A DNA stretch of 64,000 bases from CALANV01 sp036381615 (GCA_036381615.1 DASVCL010000002.1:14866-78865), one strand, 5' to 3'; counted from the first letter of the stretch, positions 18,499 through 27,073 are shown. Notes: generated by a model from the sequence alone, not told the origin. A program made the numbers and translations.

Positions 18499-18568
18499 TC
18501 CTGATTGCTCTTCGCAGGTGCAATGTCAAGATATTTACACCGAACGGCAATCGAAAGGATTCGCTTCC

Positions 18569-19861
18569 ATGACACTCGACTGGCGTGACTCCGACCGCTG
18601 GCGCGGCATCAAGCGCGATTACACCGAGGCCGACGTGCGGCGCCTCGCCGGCTCGCTCCGCGTCGCGCATACGTTGGCCGACCAGGGCGCGCGGCGGCTC
18701 TGGCACCTGCTGCGGACCGAAGAATTCGTCCCGACGCTCGGCGCGCTCACCGGCAATCAGGCCGTCCAGCAGGTCAGGGCGGGGCTCAAGGCGATCTACC
18801 TGTCGGGCTGGCAGGTGGCCGCCGACGCGAACAACGCCGGGCAGATGTATCCCGACCAAAGCCTCTATCCGGCGAGCTCCGTGCCCGACGTCGTGCGGCG
18901 CATCAACAACGCGCTGCGTCGCGCCGACCAGATCCAGACCATGGAAGGGAAGGGAGATATCCACTGGTTCGCGCCGATCGTCGCCGACGCCGAGGCCGGG
19001 TTCGGCGGCCCGCTCAACGCCTTCGAACTGATGAAGGCGATGATCGATGCGGGTGCCGCAGGCGTGCATTTCGAAGATCAGCTCGCATCGGAGAAGAAGT
19101 GCGGCCATCTGGGCGGCAAGGTGCTGGTGCCGATCCAGCAGCACATCCGCACGCTCAACGCGGCCCGGCTTGCCGCCGACGTCGAGGGCGTGCCGACCGT
19201 CCTTCTCGCCCGCACCGATGCCGACTCCGCGCAACTGCTGACGTCCGACATCGACCCGCGCGACCGGCCGTTCCTCACGGGCGAGCGCACGCCCGAGGGC
19301 TTCTTCCGCATCAAGCCGGGCGTCGGTAAGGACTACGCGATCGCGCGCGGGCTCGCCTACGCCGAATATGCCGATCTCATCTGGTGGGAGACGTCGGAGC
19401 CGAATCTCGAGGACGCGCGGCGCTTCGCCGAGGCGATCCATCATCACTTCCCGGACAAGATGCTCGCCTACAACTGCTCGCCGTCGTTCAACTGGCGCAG
19501 GAAGCTCGCCCCTCACGACATCGCCGAATTCCAGCGGCGCATCGGCAAGATGGGCTACAAGTATCAGTTCGTGACGCTCGCCGGATTCCACGCGCTCAAC
19601 TACAGCATGTTCGAGCTCGCGCGCGGCTACCGCGAACGCGGCATGGCGGCGTACGCGGACCTGCAGGATGCCGAGTTCGCGGCGGAGCGGCACGGCTACA
19701 CCGCCATCAAGCACCAGCGCGAGGTCGGGACCGGCTATTTCGACGCGGTGGCGATGGCGCTGTCCGGCGGCACGTCGTCCACGACGGCGCTGGCCGGGTC
19801 GACCGAGGCCGAGCAGTTCCACGACGCGCCCGCCACGGTGCGGGCCGCGGCGGCGGAGTAG
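18569..19861 (+). CDS. aceA: Isocitrate lyase
   Basis: The protein has 430 residues, the standard bacterial length, starting at the ATG at 18569. It cleaves isocitrate to succinate and glyoxylate, the first step of the glyoxylate shunt for growth on acetate and fatty acids. The catalytic signature KKCGH is at 176-180 (Cys178). The metal-binding region is VADAEAGFGG and the active-site NCSPSFNW is present. Malate synthase is not in the window. The divergent RamB-like gene is the likely regulator. A strong hairpin terminator follows at 20028. The frame continues far upstream, but that part overlaps the regulator and is not coding. Confidence 0.97.
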   Translation: MTLDWRDSDRWRGIKRDYTEADVRRLAGSLRVAHTLADQGARRLWHLLRTEEFVPTLGALTGNQAVQQVRAGLKAIYLSGWQVAADANNAGQMYPDQSLYPASSVPDVVRRINNALRRADQIQTMEGKGDIHWFAPIVADAEAGFGGPLNAFELMKAMIDAGAAGVHFEDQLASEKKCGHLGGKVLVPIQQHIRTLNAARLAADVEGVPTVLLARTDADSAQLLTSDIDPRDRPFLTGERTPEGFFRIKPGVGKDYAIARGLAYAEYADLIWWETSEPNLEDARRFAEAIHHHFPDKMLAYNCSPSFNWRRKLAPHDIAEFQRRIGKMGYKYQFVTLAGFHALNYSMFELARGYRERGMAAYADLQDAEFAAERHGYTAIKHQREVGTGYFDAVAMALSGGTSSTTALAGSTEAEQFHDAPATVRAAAAE

Positions 19862-20027
19862 GCGCGCGCGCGTGGTTTTCGACACCCCGTTTGCGTCACC
19901 GGTGCCCGCGAGCTTCGCCAGTGCGAACGTGATAATGCCTCTGCCCGGTTTTCCACAGGCCGGTGTTGCGGTGATGTAACGGGCGCGAGTTGACGGGGGC
20001 AAGGCCCGGGTTTAGGGAGGCAAAGGC

Positions 20028-20062
20028 TAGGCGGTCGCGGCAGCGCGACCGCCTAAGTCTTT
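20028..20062 (+). terminator. Rho-independent terminator of aceA
   Basis: TAGGCGGTCGCG and CGCGACCGCCTA form a perfect 12-bp stem with a GCAG loop, followed by AGTCTTTTA. It lies 165 bases after the aceA stop. Confidence 0.7.
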
Positions 20063-20072
20063 TACGGCGTTA

Positions 20073-20100
20073 CCGCGGCCGTCCGACCGGACGGCCGCGG
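20073..20100. terminator. Second perfect hairpin, convergent region
   Basis: CCGCGGCCGTCC and GGACGGCCGCGG form a perfect 12-bp stem around GACC. There is no clean T-run on either strand. It lies between aceA and the convergent PAS gene and may end or protect the PAS transcript. Confidence 0.4.
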
Positions 20101-20137
20101 ATGCCCGACCGGGCGCGTTCTCCGAGTCAGCGACGAT

Positions 20138-20686
20138 TCAGCCGAGCTTCGCCGAAAGGTTGTCGATCGGCTCGTCGCGATCCTGGGCGAGGCGGACCGT
20201 CAGCGTCTTCAGCGGCGAGCCGTGCAGGAAGACCTGGATCGAGAGGACGATATCGACGTTCACGCCGTCGCTCGACAGCGGCAGCATCAGGCGTTGCGTC
20301 CACATCTGCGCCTGACGCCGGCCGCCATATCTGGAGGTGGAGTAGACCGGGCGCTGCCGCGCGACGATGTCGCGGTAAAGGCCTTCGATGAACTCCCGGT
20401 AGCGGCCGGTCATGACCTCGTCGACATACTGGCCGGTGAGTTCCTGGCCGAATGCCTCGGCCACCGCCGTCCCGCAGAGCCGATAGCGGAAGCGGGCGCC
20501 GCCATCGACGACGTCCGTCAGCATGAGATACGGCAGGACGCTCTTGAGCTCTGCGGGCTCGATGTCCGCGCGCGCCGGCATGGCCCGTGCGCCGCGCTTG
20601 TCGTTCCAATAGGCAAAGACGGTGTGCAACCGCGGATCGGCATCCCGGAACGGCACGGCACCCGCCGCGGACAAGTCTTTGGCCAT
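20138..20686 (-). CDS. PAS_5 family protein
   Basis: The start at 20686 follows GGGGGGA at good spacing and gives 182 residues. The family (PAS_5, PF07310) is nearly confined to Alphaproteobacteria and has no output domain. Diagnostic parts are FAYWNDKRGARAMPARADIEP near the start, then LPYLMLTDVVDGGARFRYRL, CGTAVAEAFGQELTG and LMLPLSSDGVNVDIVL. Its role is unknown; some members bind heme or take part in cell-cycle or c-di-GMP pathways. A second copy at 33918-34415 is interrupted by a stop codon. It is downstream of hslU only by position, since it has its own promoter region. Confidence 0.8.
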   Translation of the reverse strand: MAKDLSAAGAVPFRDADPRLHTVFAYWNDKRGARAMPARADIEPAELKSVLPYLMLTDVVDGGARFRYRLCGTAVAEAFGQELTGQYVDEVMTGRYREFIEGLYRDIVARQRPVYSTSRYGGRRQAQMWTQRLMLPLSSDGVNVDIVLSIQVFLHGSPLKTLTVRLAQDRDEPIDNLSAKLG

Positions 20687-20738
20687 CGTGTCCCCCCGCA
20701 CCACAACCGACGCGGGAGTCAACTGTACGCGTTTTTGC

Positions 20739-22052
20739 CTACAAAATAAACTTGCTCAGGTCGGCGTTCTTGGCGAGGTCGCTGACCTTGTCGCGGACAT
20801 AGGCGGCATCGACGGTCAGCGTCGTCCCCGGCTGGTCGGAGGCGTTGAAGCTGATGTCCTCGAGCAGGCGCTCGAGGATGGTCTGCAGACGGCGGGCCCC
20901 GATGTTCTCGACATTGCGGTTGACCTCGGCGGCGAGGCTCGCGATCTCGGCGATCGCATCGGGCGTGAAGTCGAGGGTGACGTCCTCGGTCTTCAGCAGC
21001 GCCTTGTACTGCTTGATCAGGCTGTTCTCGGGCTCGGTCAGGATGCGCACGAAGTCGTCGCGGTCGAGCGCCTTCAGCTCGACCCGGATCGGCAGCCGGC
21101 CCTGGAGCTCCGGCAGCAGGTCCGACGGCTTGGCGAGGTGGAAGGCGCCCGAGGCGATGAACAGGACATGGTCGCTCTTGATCGCGCCATACTTGGTCGC
21201 GACCGTGGTGCCCTCGATCAGCGGCAGCAGGTCGCGCTGCACGCCCTCGCGGCTCACGTCGGCGCCGACGCGTTCGCCGCGCGCGCAGATCTTGTCGATC
21301 TCGTCGATGAAGACGATGCCGTTCTGCTCGACCGCAGTCTTGGCCTCGTTGATGACGCGATCCTGGTCGAGCAGCTTGTCGCTCTCCTCGGCCATGAGGA
21401 CGGCATAGCTTTCGGCGACCGACATGCGGCGCGGCTTCGTGCGCATGCCGCCGAACGCCTTGCCGAGGATGTCGTTGAGGTTGAGCATGCCCATCTGCGC
21501 GCCCGGCATGCCCGGAATGTCGAAGGTCGGAAGCTGCAGGCCGCCGGTGTCCTGCACCTGCACCTCGATCTCGCGGTCGGCGAGCTGGCCTTCGCGCAGC
21601 ATCTTGCGGAACTTCGCGCGCGTTTCGGGGGAGGCATTCTGGCCGACCAGCGCGTCGAGCACGCGTTCCTCCGCAGCGATCTCGGCCTTGGCCGCGACCT
21701 CCTTGCGCAGACGCTCGCGCGTCATGCCGATCGACACCTCAAGCAGGTCGCGCATGATCTGCTCGACGTCGCGCCCGACATAGCCGACCTCGGTGAATTT
21801 CGTCGCCTCGACCTTGAGGAAGGGCGCCTGGGCGAGGCGCGCAAGGCGGCGCGCGATCTCGGTCTTGCCGCAGCCGGTCGGACCGATCATCAGGATGTTC
21901 TTCGGCAGGACTTCCTCGCGCAGTCCCTCCGGCAGCTGCTGGCGCCGCCAGCGATTGCGGAGCGCGATGGCGACGGCGCGCTTGGCCGCATTCTGGCCGA
22001 CGATGTAGCGGTCGAGTTCGGAGACGATTTCGCGCGGAGAGAAGAAGGTCAT
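20739..22052 (-). CDS. hslU: HslU ATPase of the HslUV protease
   Basis: The 437 residues form an AAA+ unfoldase that feeds substrates to HslV in the cytoplasm. Walker A is GPTGCGKT (57-64), Walker B is GIVFIDEID, and the pore motif GYVGRDVE follows the P-loop. The I-domain lies between the two walker motifs. The C-terminus ends ADLSKFIL, the tail that docks into HslV. hslV lies just upstream (94-base gap), so hslV-hslU are transcribed together. Heat-shock control is usual, but no sigma-32 promoter was assigned here. Confidence 0.97.
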   Translation of the reverse strand: MTFFSPREIVSELDRYIVGQNAAKRAVAIALRNRWRRQQLPEGLREEVLPKNILMIGPTGCGKTEIARRLARLAQAPFLKVEATKFTEVGYVGRDVEQIMRDLLEVSIGMTRERLRKEVAAKAEIAAEERVLDALVGQNASPETRAKFRKMLREGQLADREIEVQVQDTGGLQLPTFDIPGMPGAQMGMLNLNDILGKAFGGMRTKPRRMSVAESYAVLMAEESDKLLDQDRVINEAKTAVEQNGIVFIDEIDKICARGERVGADVSREGVQRDLLPLIEGTTVATKYGAIKSDHVLFIASGAFHLAKPSDLLPELQGRLPIRVELKALDRDDFVRILTEPENSLIKQYKALLKTEDVTLDFTPDAIAEIASLAAEVNRNVENIGARRLQTILERLLEDISFNASDQPGTTLTVDAAYVRDKVSDLAKNADLSKFIL

Positions 22053-22146
22053 GGCGTCAACGAAGTTCCTTTGAATGTCGCCGGCGGCCCTGTGGGTCGT
22101 CCGATACCCGGCTCAAGCCCGGCACGCCTGGGGCAGGGCGCTTCGC

Positions 22147-22698
22147 CTAGAGGCTCTCGATCACCAGTTTGTCGTTGGTATAGACGCAGATTCCGGCGGC
22201 GATCTTCATCGCGCGTTCGGCGATCTCGCGGGCGTCGAGGCCATCGATGGCGATGAGGGCGCGGGCCGCCGCGAGCGCGAACGCGCCGCCCGAGCCGATG
22301 CCGATCAGGCCGTCCTCGGGCTCGAGCACATCGCCATTGCCGCTGAGCACGAGCGACACGTTGGCGTCGGCGACGGCCATCATCGCTTCGAGCCGCCGGA
22401 GATAACGGTCCGTCCGCCAGTCCTTGGCAAGCTCCACACAGGCGCGCGTGAGCTGGCCCGGATGCTGCTCAAGCTTGGCCTCGAGCCGCTCGAACAACGT
22501 GAACGCATCCGCCGTCGCGCCGGCAAATCCGGCAATCACGCCGCCGCCGGCAAGCCGGCGCACCTTCTTGGCATTCGACTTGACGACGGTCTGTCCCATG
22601 CTGACCTGGCCGTCACCGGCGATGACGACCTGTCCGTTCTTGCGCACGGCAAGAATGGTGGTGCCGTGCCACTGGGGCGCTTCGTGGGTGAAAGACAT
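22147..22698 (-). CDS. hslV: HslV peptidase subunit
   Basis: The 183 residues make the proteasome-beta-like, N-terminal-nucleophile peptidase. A 12-residue propeptide (MSFTHEAPQWHG) precedes the catalytic Thr13 of TTILAVRKNGQVV. GDGQVSMGQTVVK and GSGGAFALAAARAL are further family landmarks. Twelve subunits form a double ring capped by HslU. The gene is the first of the hslV-hslU pair and is divergent from a DoxX gene. The open frame continues upstream for hundreds of bases, but MSFTHE is the standard start. Confidence 0.96.
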   Translation of the reverse strand: MSFTHEAPQWHGTTILAVRKNGQVVIAGDGQVSMGQTVVKSNAKKVRRLAGGGVIAGFAGATADAFTLFERLEAKLEQHPGQLTRACVELAKDWRTDRYLRRLEAMMAVADANVSLVLSGNGDVLEPEDGLIGIGSGGAFALAAARALIAIDGLDAREIAERAMKIAAGICVYTNDKLVIESL

Positions 22699-22881
22699 CG
22701 ACGAGATCCGGAGAACAGGAGCGCGCCCGGCACGCGCGGACGCCCATAAGGATTTAGGCCGCGACATGCCCACGATCAAGCCTGAGCGCGGTATCGGCAA
22801 AACCTTGCCGAGCCGCCACGTATGGTTCACACTCGCTGCGCATTCGCAGCAACCCACCGTGGTAGTAAAGGAGTAGGGGGG

Positions 22882-23343
22882 ATGATTCTTGATCGGCCGC
22901 AGCGGGCCATTCCCGCGCTCGGCGCCGTCTATGACGCACTTTACGAGTATGCCTATCCGCTGATCCGCATCGTGTTCGGCCTTTTGTTCGTGCCGCATGG
23001 CGCACAGAAGCTGTTCGGGCTCGCCGGCGGCAGCATCGCCGGCACCGCCCAGTTCATGACAAAGATGGGGCTGGAGCCCGCCGTCCCGCTGACCTGGTTC
23101 ATCGCGCTGCTGGAATTCTTCGGCGGCCTGATGATTGCGGCTGGGCTGCTCACCCGTCCGCTGGCCGTGCTCTTCGCCGGGTTCATGCTGGTCGCCACGT
23201 TCCATGTCCATGGGCCGAACGGGTTCTTCTGGACGAAGGGCGGATACGAATACCCGCTCCTGCTGCTGATCCTGTCGATCGCGATCGCCATCCGCGGCGG
23301 CGACCGGCTGTCGGTCGACCAGGCCATCGGCAAGGAAGTCTGA
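22882..23343 (+). CDS. DoxX family membrane protein
   Basis: The 153 residues have four hydrophobic segments (about 25-45, 65-82, 85-105, 120-137), the DoxX four-helix layout. PHGAQKLFGLAGG and the FHVHGPNGFFW loop are typical. DoxX proteins are small inner-membrane proteins; some serve quinol oxidation or thiosulfate and sulfur oxidation, or oxidative-stress defence, but most are unassigned. AAGGAGTAGGGGG precedes the ATG. It stands alone between hslV and the histidine genes and is followed by a terminator. Confidence 0.85.
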   Translation: MILDRPQRAIPALGAVYDALYEYAYPLIRIVFGLLFVPHGAQKLFGLAGGSIAGTAQFMTKMGLEPAVPLTWFIALLEFFGGLMIAAGLLTRPLAVLFAGFMLVATFHVHGPNGFFWTKGGYEYPLLLLILSIAIAIRGGDRLSVDQAIGKEV

Positions 23344-23376
23344 CCGCTTTCTCGCCTCGTATCCGTGCATGAGGCG

Positions 23377-23413
23377 CCCGGACGGCGGACCCTTTCGCCG
23401 TCCGGGTCGTTTC
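23377..23413 (+). terminator. Rho-independent terminator after the DoxX gene
   Basis: CCCGGACGGCG and CGCCGTCCGGG form a perfect 11-bp stem with an 8-base loop, followed by TCGTTTC, 34 bases after the stop. Confidence 0.6.
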
Positions 23414-23421
23414 ATGGGGCG

Positions 23422-23619
23422 ATGCGACAGAAGCCCGACGCCGAAACCGCGCGCCGCAACTTCACGCGCGGACCGAACGTCCAGCCGGGTCATCCGCCCG
23501 GCAGTCCGCCGCCCGACGAAGGCCATCTGGCGCGGCGACGCCAGTCGGGCCGCGGGCGCAACCCGCCCGCGGGGCAGGAGAAGGCGCGGCCCCGCGATAC
23601 CGGGCGCAGCGGCGCCTGA
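23422..23619 (+). CDS. Possible small basic Pro-rich protein
   Basis: A 65-codon frame starts with MRQKPDAETARRNFTRGP and is rich in Arg, Pro and Gly with many charged residues. It would be intrinsically disordered. It sits in the 376-base gap between the DoxX terminator and hisB. GGGGC precedes the ATG. Small proteins of this composition are annotated in relatives, but the high G+C could also leave this frame open by chance. Confidence 0.3.
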   Translation: MRQKPDAETARRNFTRGPNVQPGHPPGSPPPDEGHLARRRQSGRGRNPPAGQEKARPRDTGRSGA

Positions 23620-23719
23620 TTACCGTCTACGGCGCCCCGGACTGGCCCCGGCGCGGGGGCTTTGCTAAAACGTCGGCCAACCGAATTGCCGAGGCGGCGC
23701 CATGGGCGCCGACTGAACC

Positions 23720-24364
23720 ATGCCCCAAGCATCGCCCGTGTCGATCGTCCAGGCCCCGGTCCGCCAAGCGACCGTCGAGCGCAATACCAAAGAAACGCGC
23801 ATCAAGGCGCACGTGAACCTCGACGGCAGCGGGACCTACGACATCAAGACGGGGATCGGCTTTCTCGATCACATGCTGGAGCAATTGTCGCGCCACAGCC
23901 TGATCGATCTGAATCTGCGCGCGGATGGCGACCTCCACATCGATTTCCACCACACGACCGAGGACACGGGCTATGTCGTCGGTGCGGCGATCAGCCGCGC
24001 GCTGGGCGACCGCCGCGGCATCGTGCGCTATGGCGACGCGCTGATCCCGATGGACGAAACGCTGACGCGCGTGGCGCTGGATGCGTCGAACCGGCCCTAT
24101 CTGGTGTGGAAGGTCAACTTCACCCGCGCCAAGCTTGGCGACATGGATACGGAGCTGTTCAAGGAGTGGTTCAGGGCGTTCGCGCAGGAAGCCGGGCTCA
24201 CGCTCCATGTCGAGGTCCTGTACGGCGAGAACAACCACCACATGATCGAGTCGTGCTTCAAGGGACTGGCCCGCGCGCTCAGGCAGGCGATCGCGCTCGA
24301 TCCGCGCAAGGCGGATGCGGTCCCCTCGACCAAGGGCGTCCTCGGCGGCACGCTGCCGGTGTGA
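23720..24364 (+). CDS. hisB: Imidazoleglycerol-phosphate dehydratase
   Basis: The 214 residues catalyse the sixth step of histidine synthesis, dehydrating imidazoleglycerol phosphate to imidazoleacetol phosphate. Manganese-binding motifs are present: GFLDHMLEQLSRHS, DFHHTTEDTG and the later ENNHHMIESCFKG. It is the monofunctional type without the phosphatase domain. It opens the cluster hisB-DUF2628-hisH-hisA-hisF-hisE, with short gaps and overlaps that indicate one transcript. A leading 20 residues beyond the usual start look like a short extension. Confidence 0.96.
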   Translation: MPQASPVSIVQAPVRQATVERNTKETRIKAHVNLDGSGTYDIKTGIGFLDHMLEQLSRHSLIDLNLRADGDLHIDFHHTTEDTGYVVGAAISRALGDRRGIVRYGDALIPMDETLTRVALDASNRPYLVWKVNFTRAKLGDMDTELFKEWFRAFAQEAGLTLHVEVLYGENNHHMIESCFKGLARALRQAIALDPRKADAVPSTKGVLGGTLPV

Positions 24365-24371
24365 TCCGCGC

Positions 24372-24770
24372 ATGGCGAAGCCGAAGCCCTATACCGCGCA
24401 TGTGCGACGCCGCGGGCCGTGGCGCGAGAGCGACGTCGTTCTCGTGAAGGACGGGTTCTCGTGGCCGGCATTCTTCTTCAGCTTCGTCTGGTCGCTGTGG
24501 CACGGGCTGTGGATGTTCACGCTCGTCATCATCGTCGGCACGGTCGCGCTTGGCCTTGCCAGCGAGCTGCTTGCGATCGATCCGGTAACGGAGGCCGCAG
24601 CCGGTCTGGGCTGGAGCCTGCTGATCGGCTTCGAAGCGAACGACGCGCGGCGCCGCGCGCTCGCCCGCCGCGGGTTCGATATGACCGGCATCGTCTTCGG
24701 CGCGAACGTCGGCGAGGCCGAGCGGCATTTCTTTTACAAGTTCCCTCACGCGGCCGTGGCCGCCACCTGA
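24372..24770 (+). CDS. DUF2628 membrane protein in the his operon
   Basis: The 132 residues contain the DUF2628 pattern: VLVKDGFSWPAFFFSFVWSL, a tryptophan-rich helix, then one or two further hydrophobic stretches (about 45-70 and 75-95) and NDARRRALARRGF. It is a small inner-membrane protein of unknown function. Its place between hisB and hisH is common in Alphaproteobacteria. It starts seven bases after hisB, so co-expression is near certain. No histidine-pathway reaction is unassigned, so its presence may be transcriptional convenience. Confidence 0.85.
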   Translation: MAKPKPYTAHVRRRGPWRESDVVLVKDGFSWPAFFFSFVWSLWHGLWMFTLVIIVGTVALGLASELLAIDPVTEAAAGLGWSLLIGFEANDARRRALARRGFDMTGIVFGANVGEAERHFFYKFPHAAVAAT

Positions 24771-24778
24771 ACCGGTCC

Positions 24779-25423
24779 ATGCAGGCAGTGATCATCGACT
24801 ACGGATCGGGAAACCTCCGATCCGCCGCCAAGGCATTCGAGCGCGCCGCGCGCGAGGCCGATCTCGACATCGCCATCAAGGTGTCGGCCGATCCGCGCGA
24901 CGTCGAACGGGCAAGCCATGTCGTGCTCCCGGGCGTCGGCGCCTTCGCCGACTGTGCCGCGGGCTTGCGTGCCGTTCCCGGCATGGTCGCGGCCATGGAG
25001 CGCGCGGTGCGCGAGCAGGGGCGCCCCTTTCTCGGCATCTGCGTCGGCATGCAGCTTCTCGCGACCATGGGGCGCGAGCATGGCGAACATCAGGGACTCG
25101 GCTGGATCGACGGCGAGGTCATACGCCTCGCCGGCGCGGACGTCGGCCTGAAGGTGCCGCACATGGGCTGGAACGAGCTTGATCTGCGGCAGCCGGCCCA
25201 CCCGTTGCTGGCGGGGATCGAAAGCGGGACTCACGCCTATTTCGTGCACAGCTATCATTTCGTCGCCGGCGATCCGGGCGTCGTGCTCGCGCATACCGAT
25301 TACGGCGGCCCGGTGGCCGCCGTGCTCGCGCACGGCAATATCGCCGGCACGCAGTTCCATCCCGAGAAGAGCCAGGCGACGGGCCTGCGCCTCATCGCCA
25401 ATTTCCTGCGGTGGCGGCCATGA
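24779..25423 (+). CDS. hisH: Imidazole glycerol phosphate synthase, glutaminase subunit
   Basis: The 214 residues form a class I glutamine amidotransferase that makes ammonia for HisF. The catalytic triad is visible: Cys88 in GICVGMQLL, with His194 and Glu196 in FHPEKS. The start MQAVIIDYGSGNLRS is canonical. The stop overlaps the start of hisA (ATGA), indicating translational coupling. HisH and HisF act as a heterodimer. Confidence 0.96.
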   Translation: MQAVIIDYGSGNLRSAAKAFERAAREADLDIAIKVSADPRDVERASHVVLPGVGAFADCAAGLRAVPGMVAAMERAVREQGRPFLGICVGMQLLATMGREHGEHQGLGWIDGEVIRLAGADVGLKVPHMGWNELDLRQPAHPLLAGIESGTHAYFVHSYHFVAGDPGVVLAHTDYGGPVAAVLAHGNIAGTQFHPEKSQATGLRLIANFLRWRP

Positions 25424-26145
25424 TCCTGTTCCCGGCGATCGACCTGAAGGATGGGGCTTGCGTCCGCCTGCTGCGCGGCGAGATGAGCCAGGCGACGACC
25501 TTCAACACCGATCCTGCCGACCAGGCGCGCCGGTTCGTCGCCGCCGGCTGCGAGTGGCTGCACGTCGTCGATCTCGACGGCGCTTTTGCCGGGCGGTCGG
25601 TCAATGCCGCGGCGGTCCGCGCGATCGTTGCCGCGGCGCCGGTGCCGGTGCAGCTCGGCGGCGGAATCCGTGACGACGCGGCGATCGAGCACTGGCTCGA
25701 GGCCGGCGTTGCCCGCGTCATCCTGGGGACGATCGCGCTGCGGTCGCCCGACTTCGTCAAAGCGGCCTGCCGCCGCTGGCCCGGCCGGATCGTCGTCGGC
25801 ATCGACGCGCGCGACGGGCTCGTCGCGGTCGAGGGGTGGGCGGAGACTTCGCGGGTTACCGCGCTCGAGCTCGCGCTCAAGTTCGAGGACGCCGGCGTGG
25901 CGGCGATCGTCTACACCGACATCAGCCGCGACGGCGCCATGGCGGGACCGAACGTGGAGGCCACGGTCGACGTCGCGTTCCAGCTCACCACGCCGGTCAT
26001 CGCCTCGGGCGGCGTGTCGTCGCTGGACGACCTCAAGGCGCTGAAGGCGCACGAGGATGCCGGGATCGTCGGCGTGATCTGCGGCCGCGCGCTCTACGAC
26101 GGGCGCATCGATCTGGCCGACGCCGTCAAACTCCTGCGCGCGTGA
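25420..26145 (+). CDS. hisA: ProFAR isomerase
   Basis: The 241 residues form the (beta-alpha)8 barrel that converts ProFAR to PRFAR. Catalytic aspartates are Asp8 (MILFPAIDLKDG) and Asp167 (YTDISRDG). Phosphate-binding loops are QLGGGIRD and ASGGVSS. The ATG overlaps the hisH stop; a GTG nine bases earlier is less likely. A gap of 166 bases, unusual in this tight operon, separates it from hisF and holds a repeat-like element. Confidence 0.96.
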   Translation: MILFPAIDLKDGACVRLLRGEMSQATTFNTDPADQARRFVAAGCEWLHVVDLDGAFAGRSVNAAAVRAIVAAAPVPVQLGGGIRDDAAIEHWLEAGVARVILGTIALRSPDFVKAACRRWPGRIVVGIDARDGLVAVEGWAETSRVTALELALKFEDAGVAAIVYTDISRDGAMAGPNVEATVDVAFQLTTPVIASGGVSSLDDLKALKAHEDAGIVGVICGRALYDGRIDLADAVKLLRA

Positions 26146-26155
26146 CGGGTCGGAT

Positions 26156-26221
26156 GAACCGCCGAGACGCCAGGCTTACCAAGGAGGATTGAACCACCAG
26201 GCGCGACGAACACGAAGGAGG
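26156..26221 (+). repeat. Dispersed 'AACCGCCAAGACGCC'-type intergenic repeat
   Basis: Two related units, AACCGCCGAGACGCCAGG and AACCACCAGGCGCGACGAA, start 35 bases apart, each followed by AAGGAGG. The wording resembles a family of purine-rich intergenic repeats, seen in many proteobacteria, that can be misread as genes for short proteins such as NRRDAKDAK. It lies in the only large gap of the his operon. Confidence 0.5.
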
Positions 26222-26311
26222 ACGGTCGACGCGCGGCGCGCGCCGGGTGCGCCGCCGTAGTGTTCCTTGCGGTGCAAGGTCGCAGGCGTGCCTTATGGAC
26301 AGAATGCAGAC

Positions 26312-27073
26312 ATGCTGAAGGTTCGAATCATTCCGTGCCTCGACGTCAAGGACGGGCGCGTCGTCAAAGGGGTCAATTTCGTCAATCTGGTCGACGCGGG
26401 CGACCCGGTCGAGCAGGCGCGCATCTATGATCGCGCCGGCGCGGACGAGCTGTGCTTCCTCGACATCACGGCGAGCGCGGAAAACCGCGACACGCTGTTC
26501 GACGTCGTCGCGCGCACCGCCGAGCAGTGCTTCATGCCGCTGACCGTGGGCGGCGGCGTGCGGACGGTGGAAGACATCCGCAAATTGCTGCTGGCCGGCG
26601 CCGACAAGGTGTCGATCAACACCGCCGCCGTGCATCGGCCCGAATTCGTGCGCGAGGCGGCGGCGAAGTTCGGGAGCCAGTGCATCACCGTCGCGATCGA
26701 TGCCAAGCGGTCGGGCGGCCGCTACGAAGTGTTCACGCATGGCGGCCGCAAGGCTACCGGACTCGACGCCGTCGAATGGGCGAAGCGCATGGCGGAATAT
26801 GGTTGCGGCGAGATCCTGCTGACCTCGATGGACCGCGACGGCACGAAGGAGGGCTTCGACCTCGACCTGACGCGCGCCGTCGCCGATGCGGTGCCGGTCC
26901 CGGTGATCGCCTCGGGGGGCGTCGGCACGCTGGATCATTTCGTCGACGGCGTGCGTCACGGGCACGCCGCGGCGCTCCTTGCCGCGTCGGTGTTCCATTT
27001 CGGCGTCATGACCATAGCCGAGGTCAAGGCGCGGCTTAAGGAAGCCTCCATCCCGGTGCGGGCGACGCCCTGA
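26312..27073 (+). CDS. hisF: Imidazole glycerol phosphate synthase, cyclase subunit
   Basis: The 253 residues form the (beta-alpha)8 cyclase that uses ammonia from HisH to make imidazoleglycerol phosphate and AICAR. The catalytic residues Asp11 (IIPCLDVKDG) and Asp130 (VAIDAKR) fall at the canonical numbers. Phosphate-binding TVGGGVR and ASGGVGT are present. The ATG at 26312 is canonical; the frame upstream is not coding. Confidence 0.97.
   Translation: MLKVRIIPCLDVKDGRVVKGVNFVNLVDAGDPVEQARIYDRAGADELCFLDITASAENRDTLFDVVARTAEQCFMPLTVGGGVRTVEDIRKLLLAGADKVSINTAAVHRPEFVREAAAKFGSQCITVAIDAKRSGGRYEVFTHGGRKATGLDAVEWAKRMAEYGCGEILLTSMDRDGTKEGFDLDLTRAVADAVPVPVIASGGVGTLDHFVDGVRHGHAAALLAASVFHFGVMTIAEVKARLKEASIPVRATP

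Noticed and set aside
17843..18568. N-terminal extension of isocitrate lyase by 242 codons
   Set aside because: The frame is open, but it runs antisense through the RamB-like regulator; the product from 18569 already has full length.
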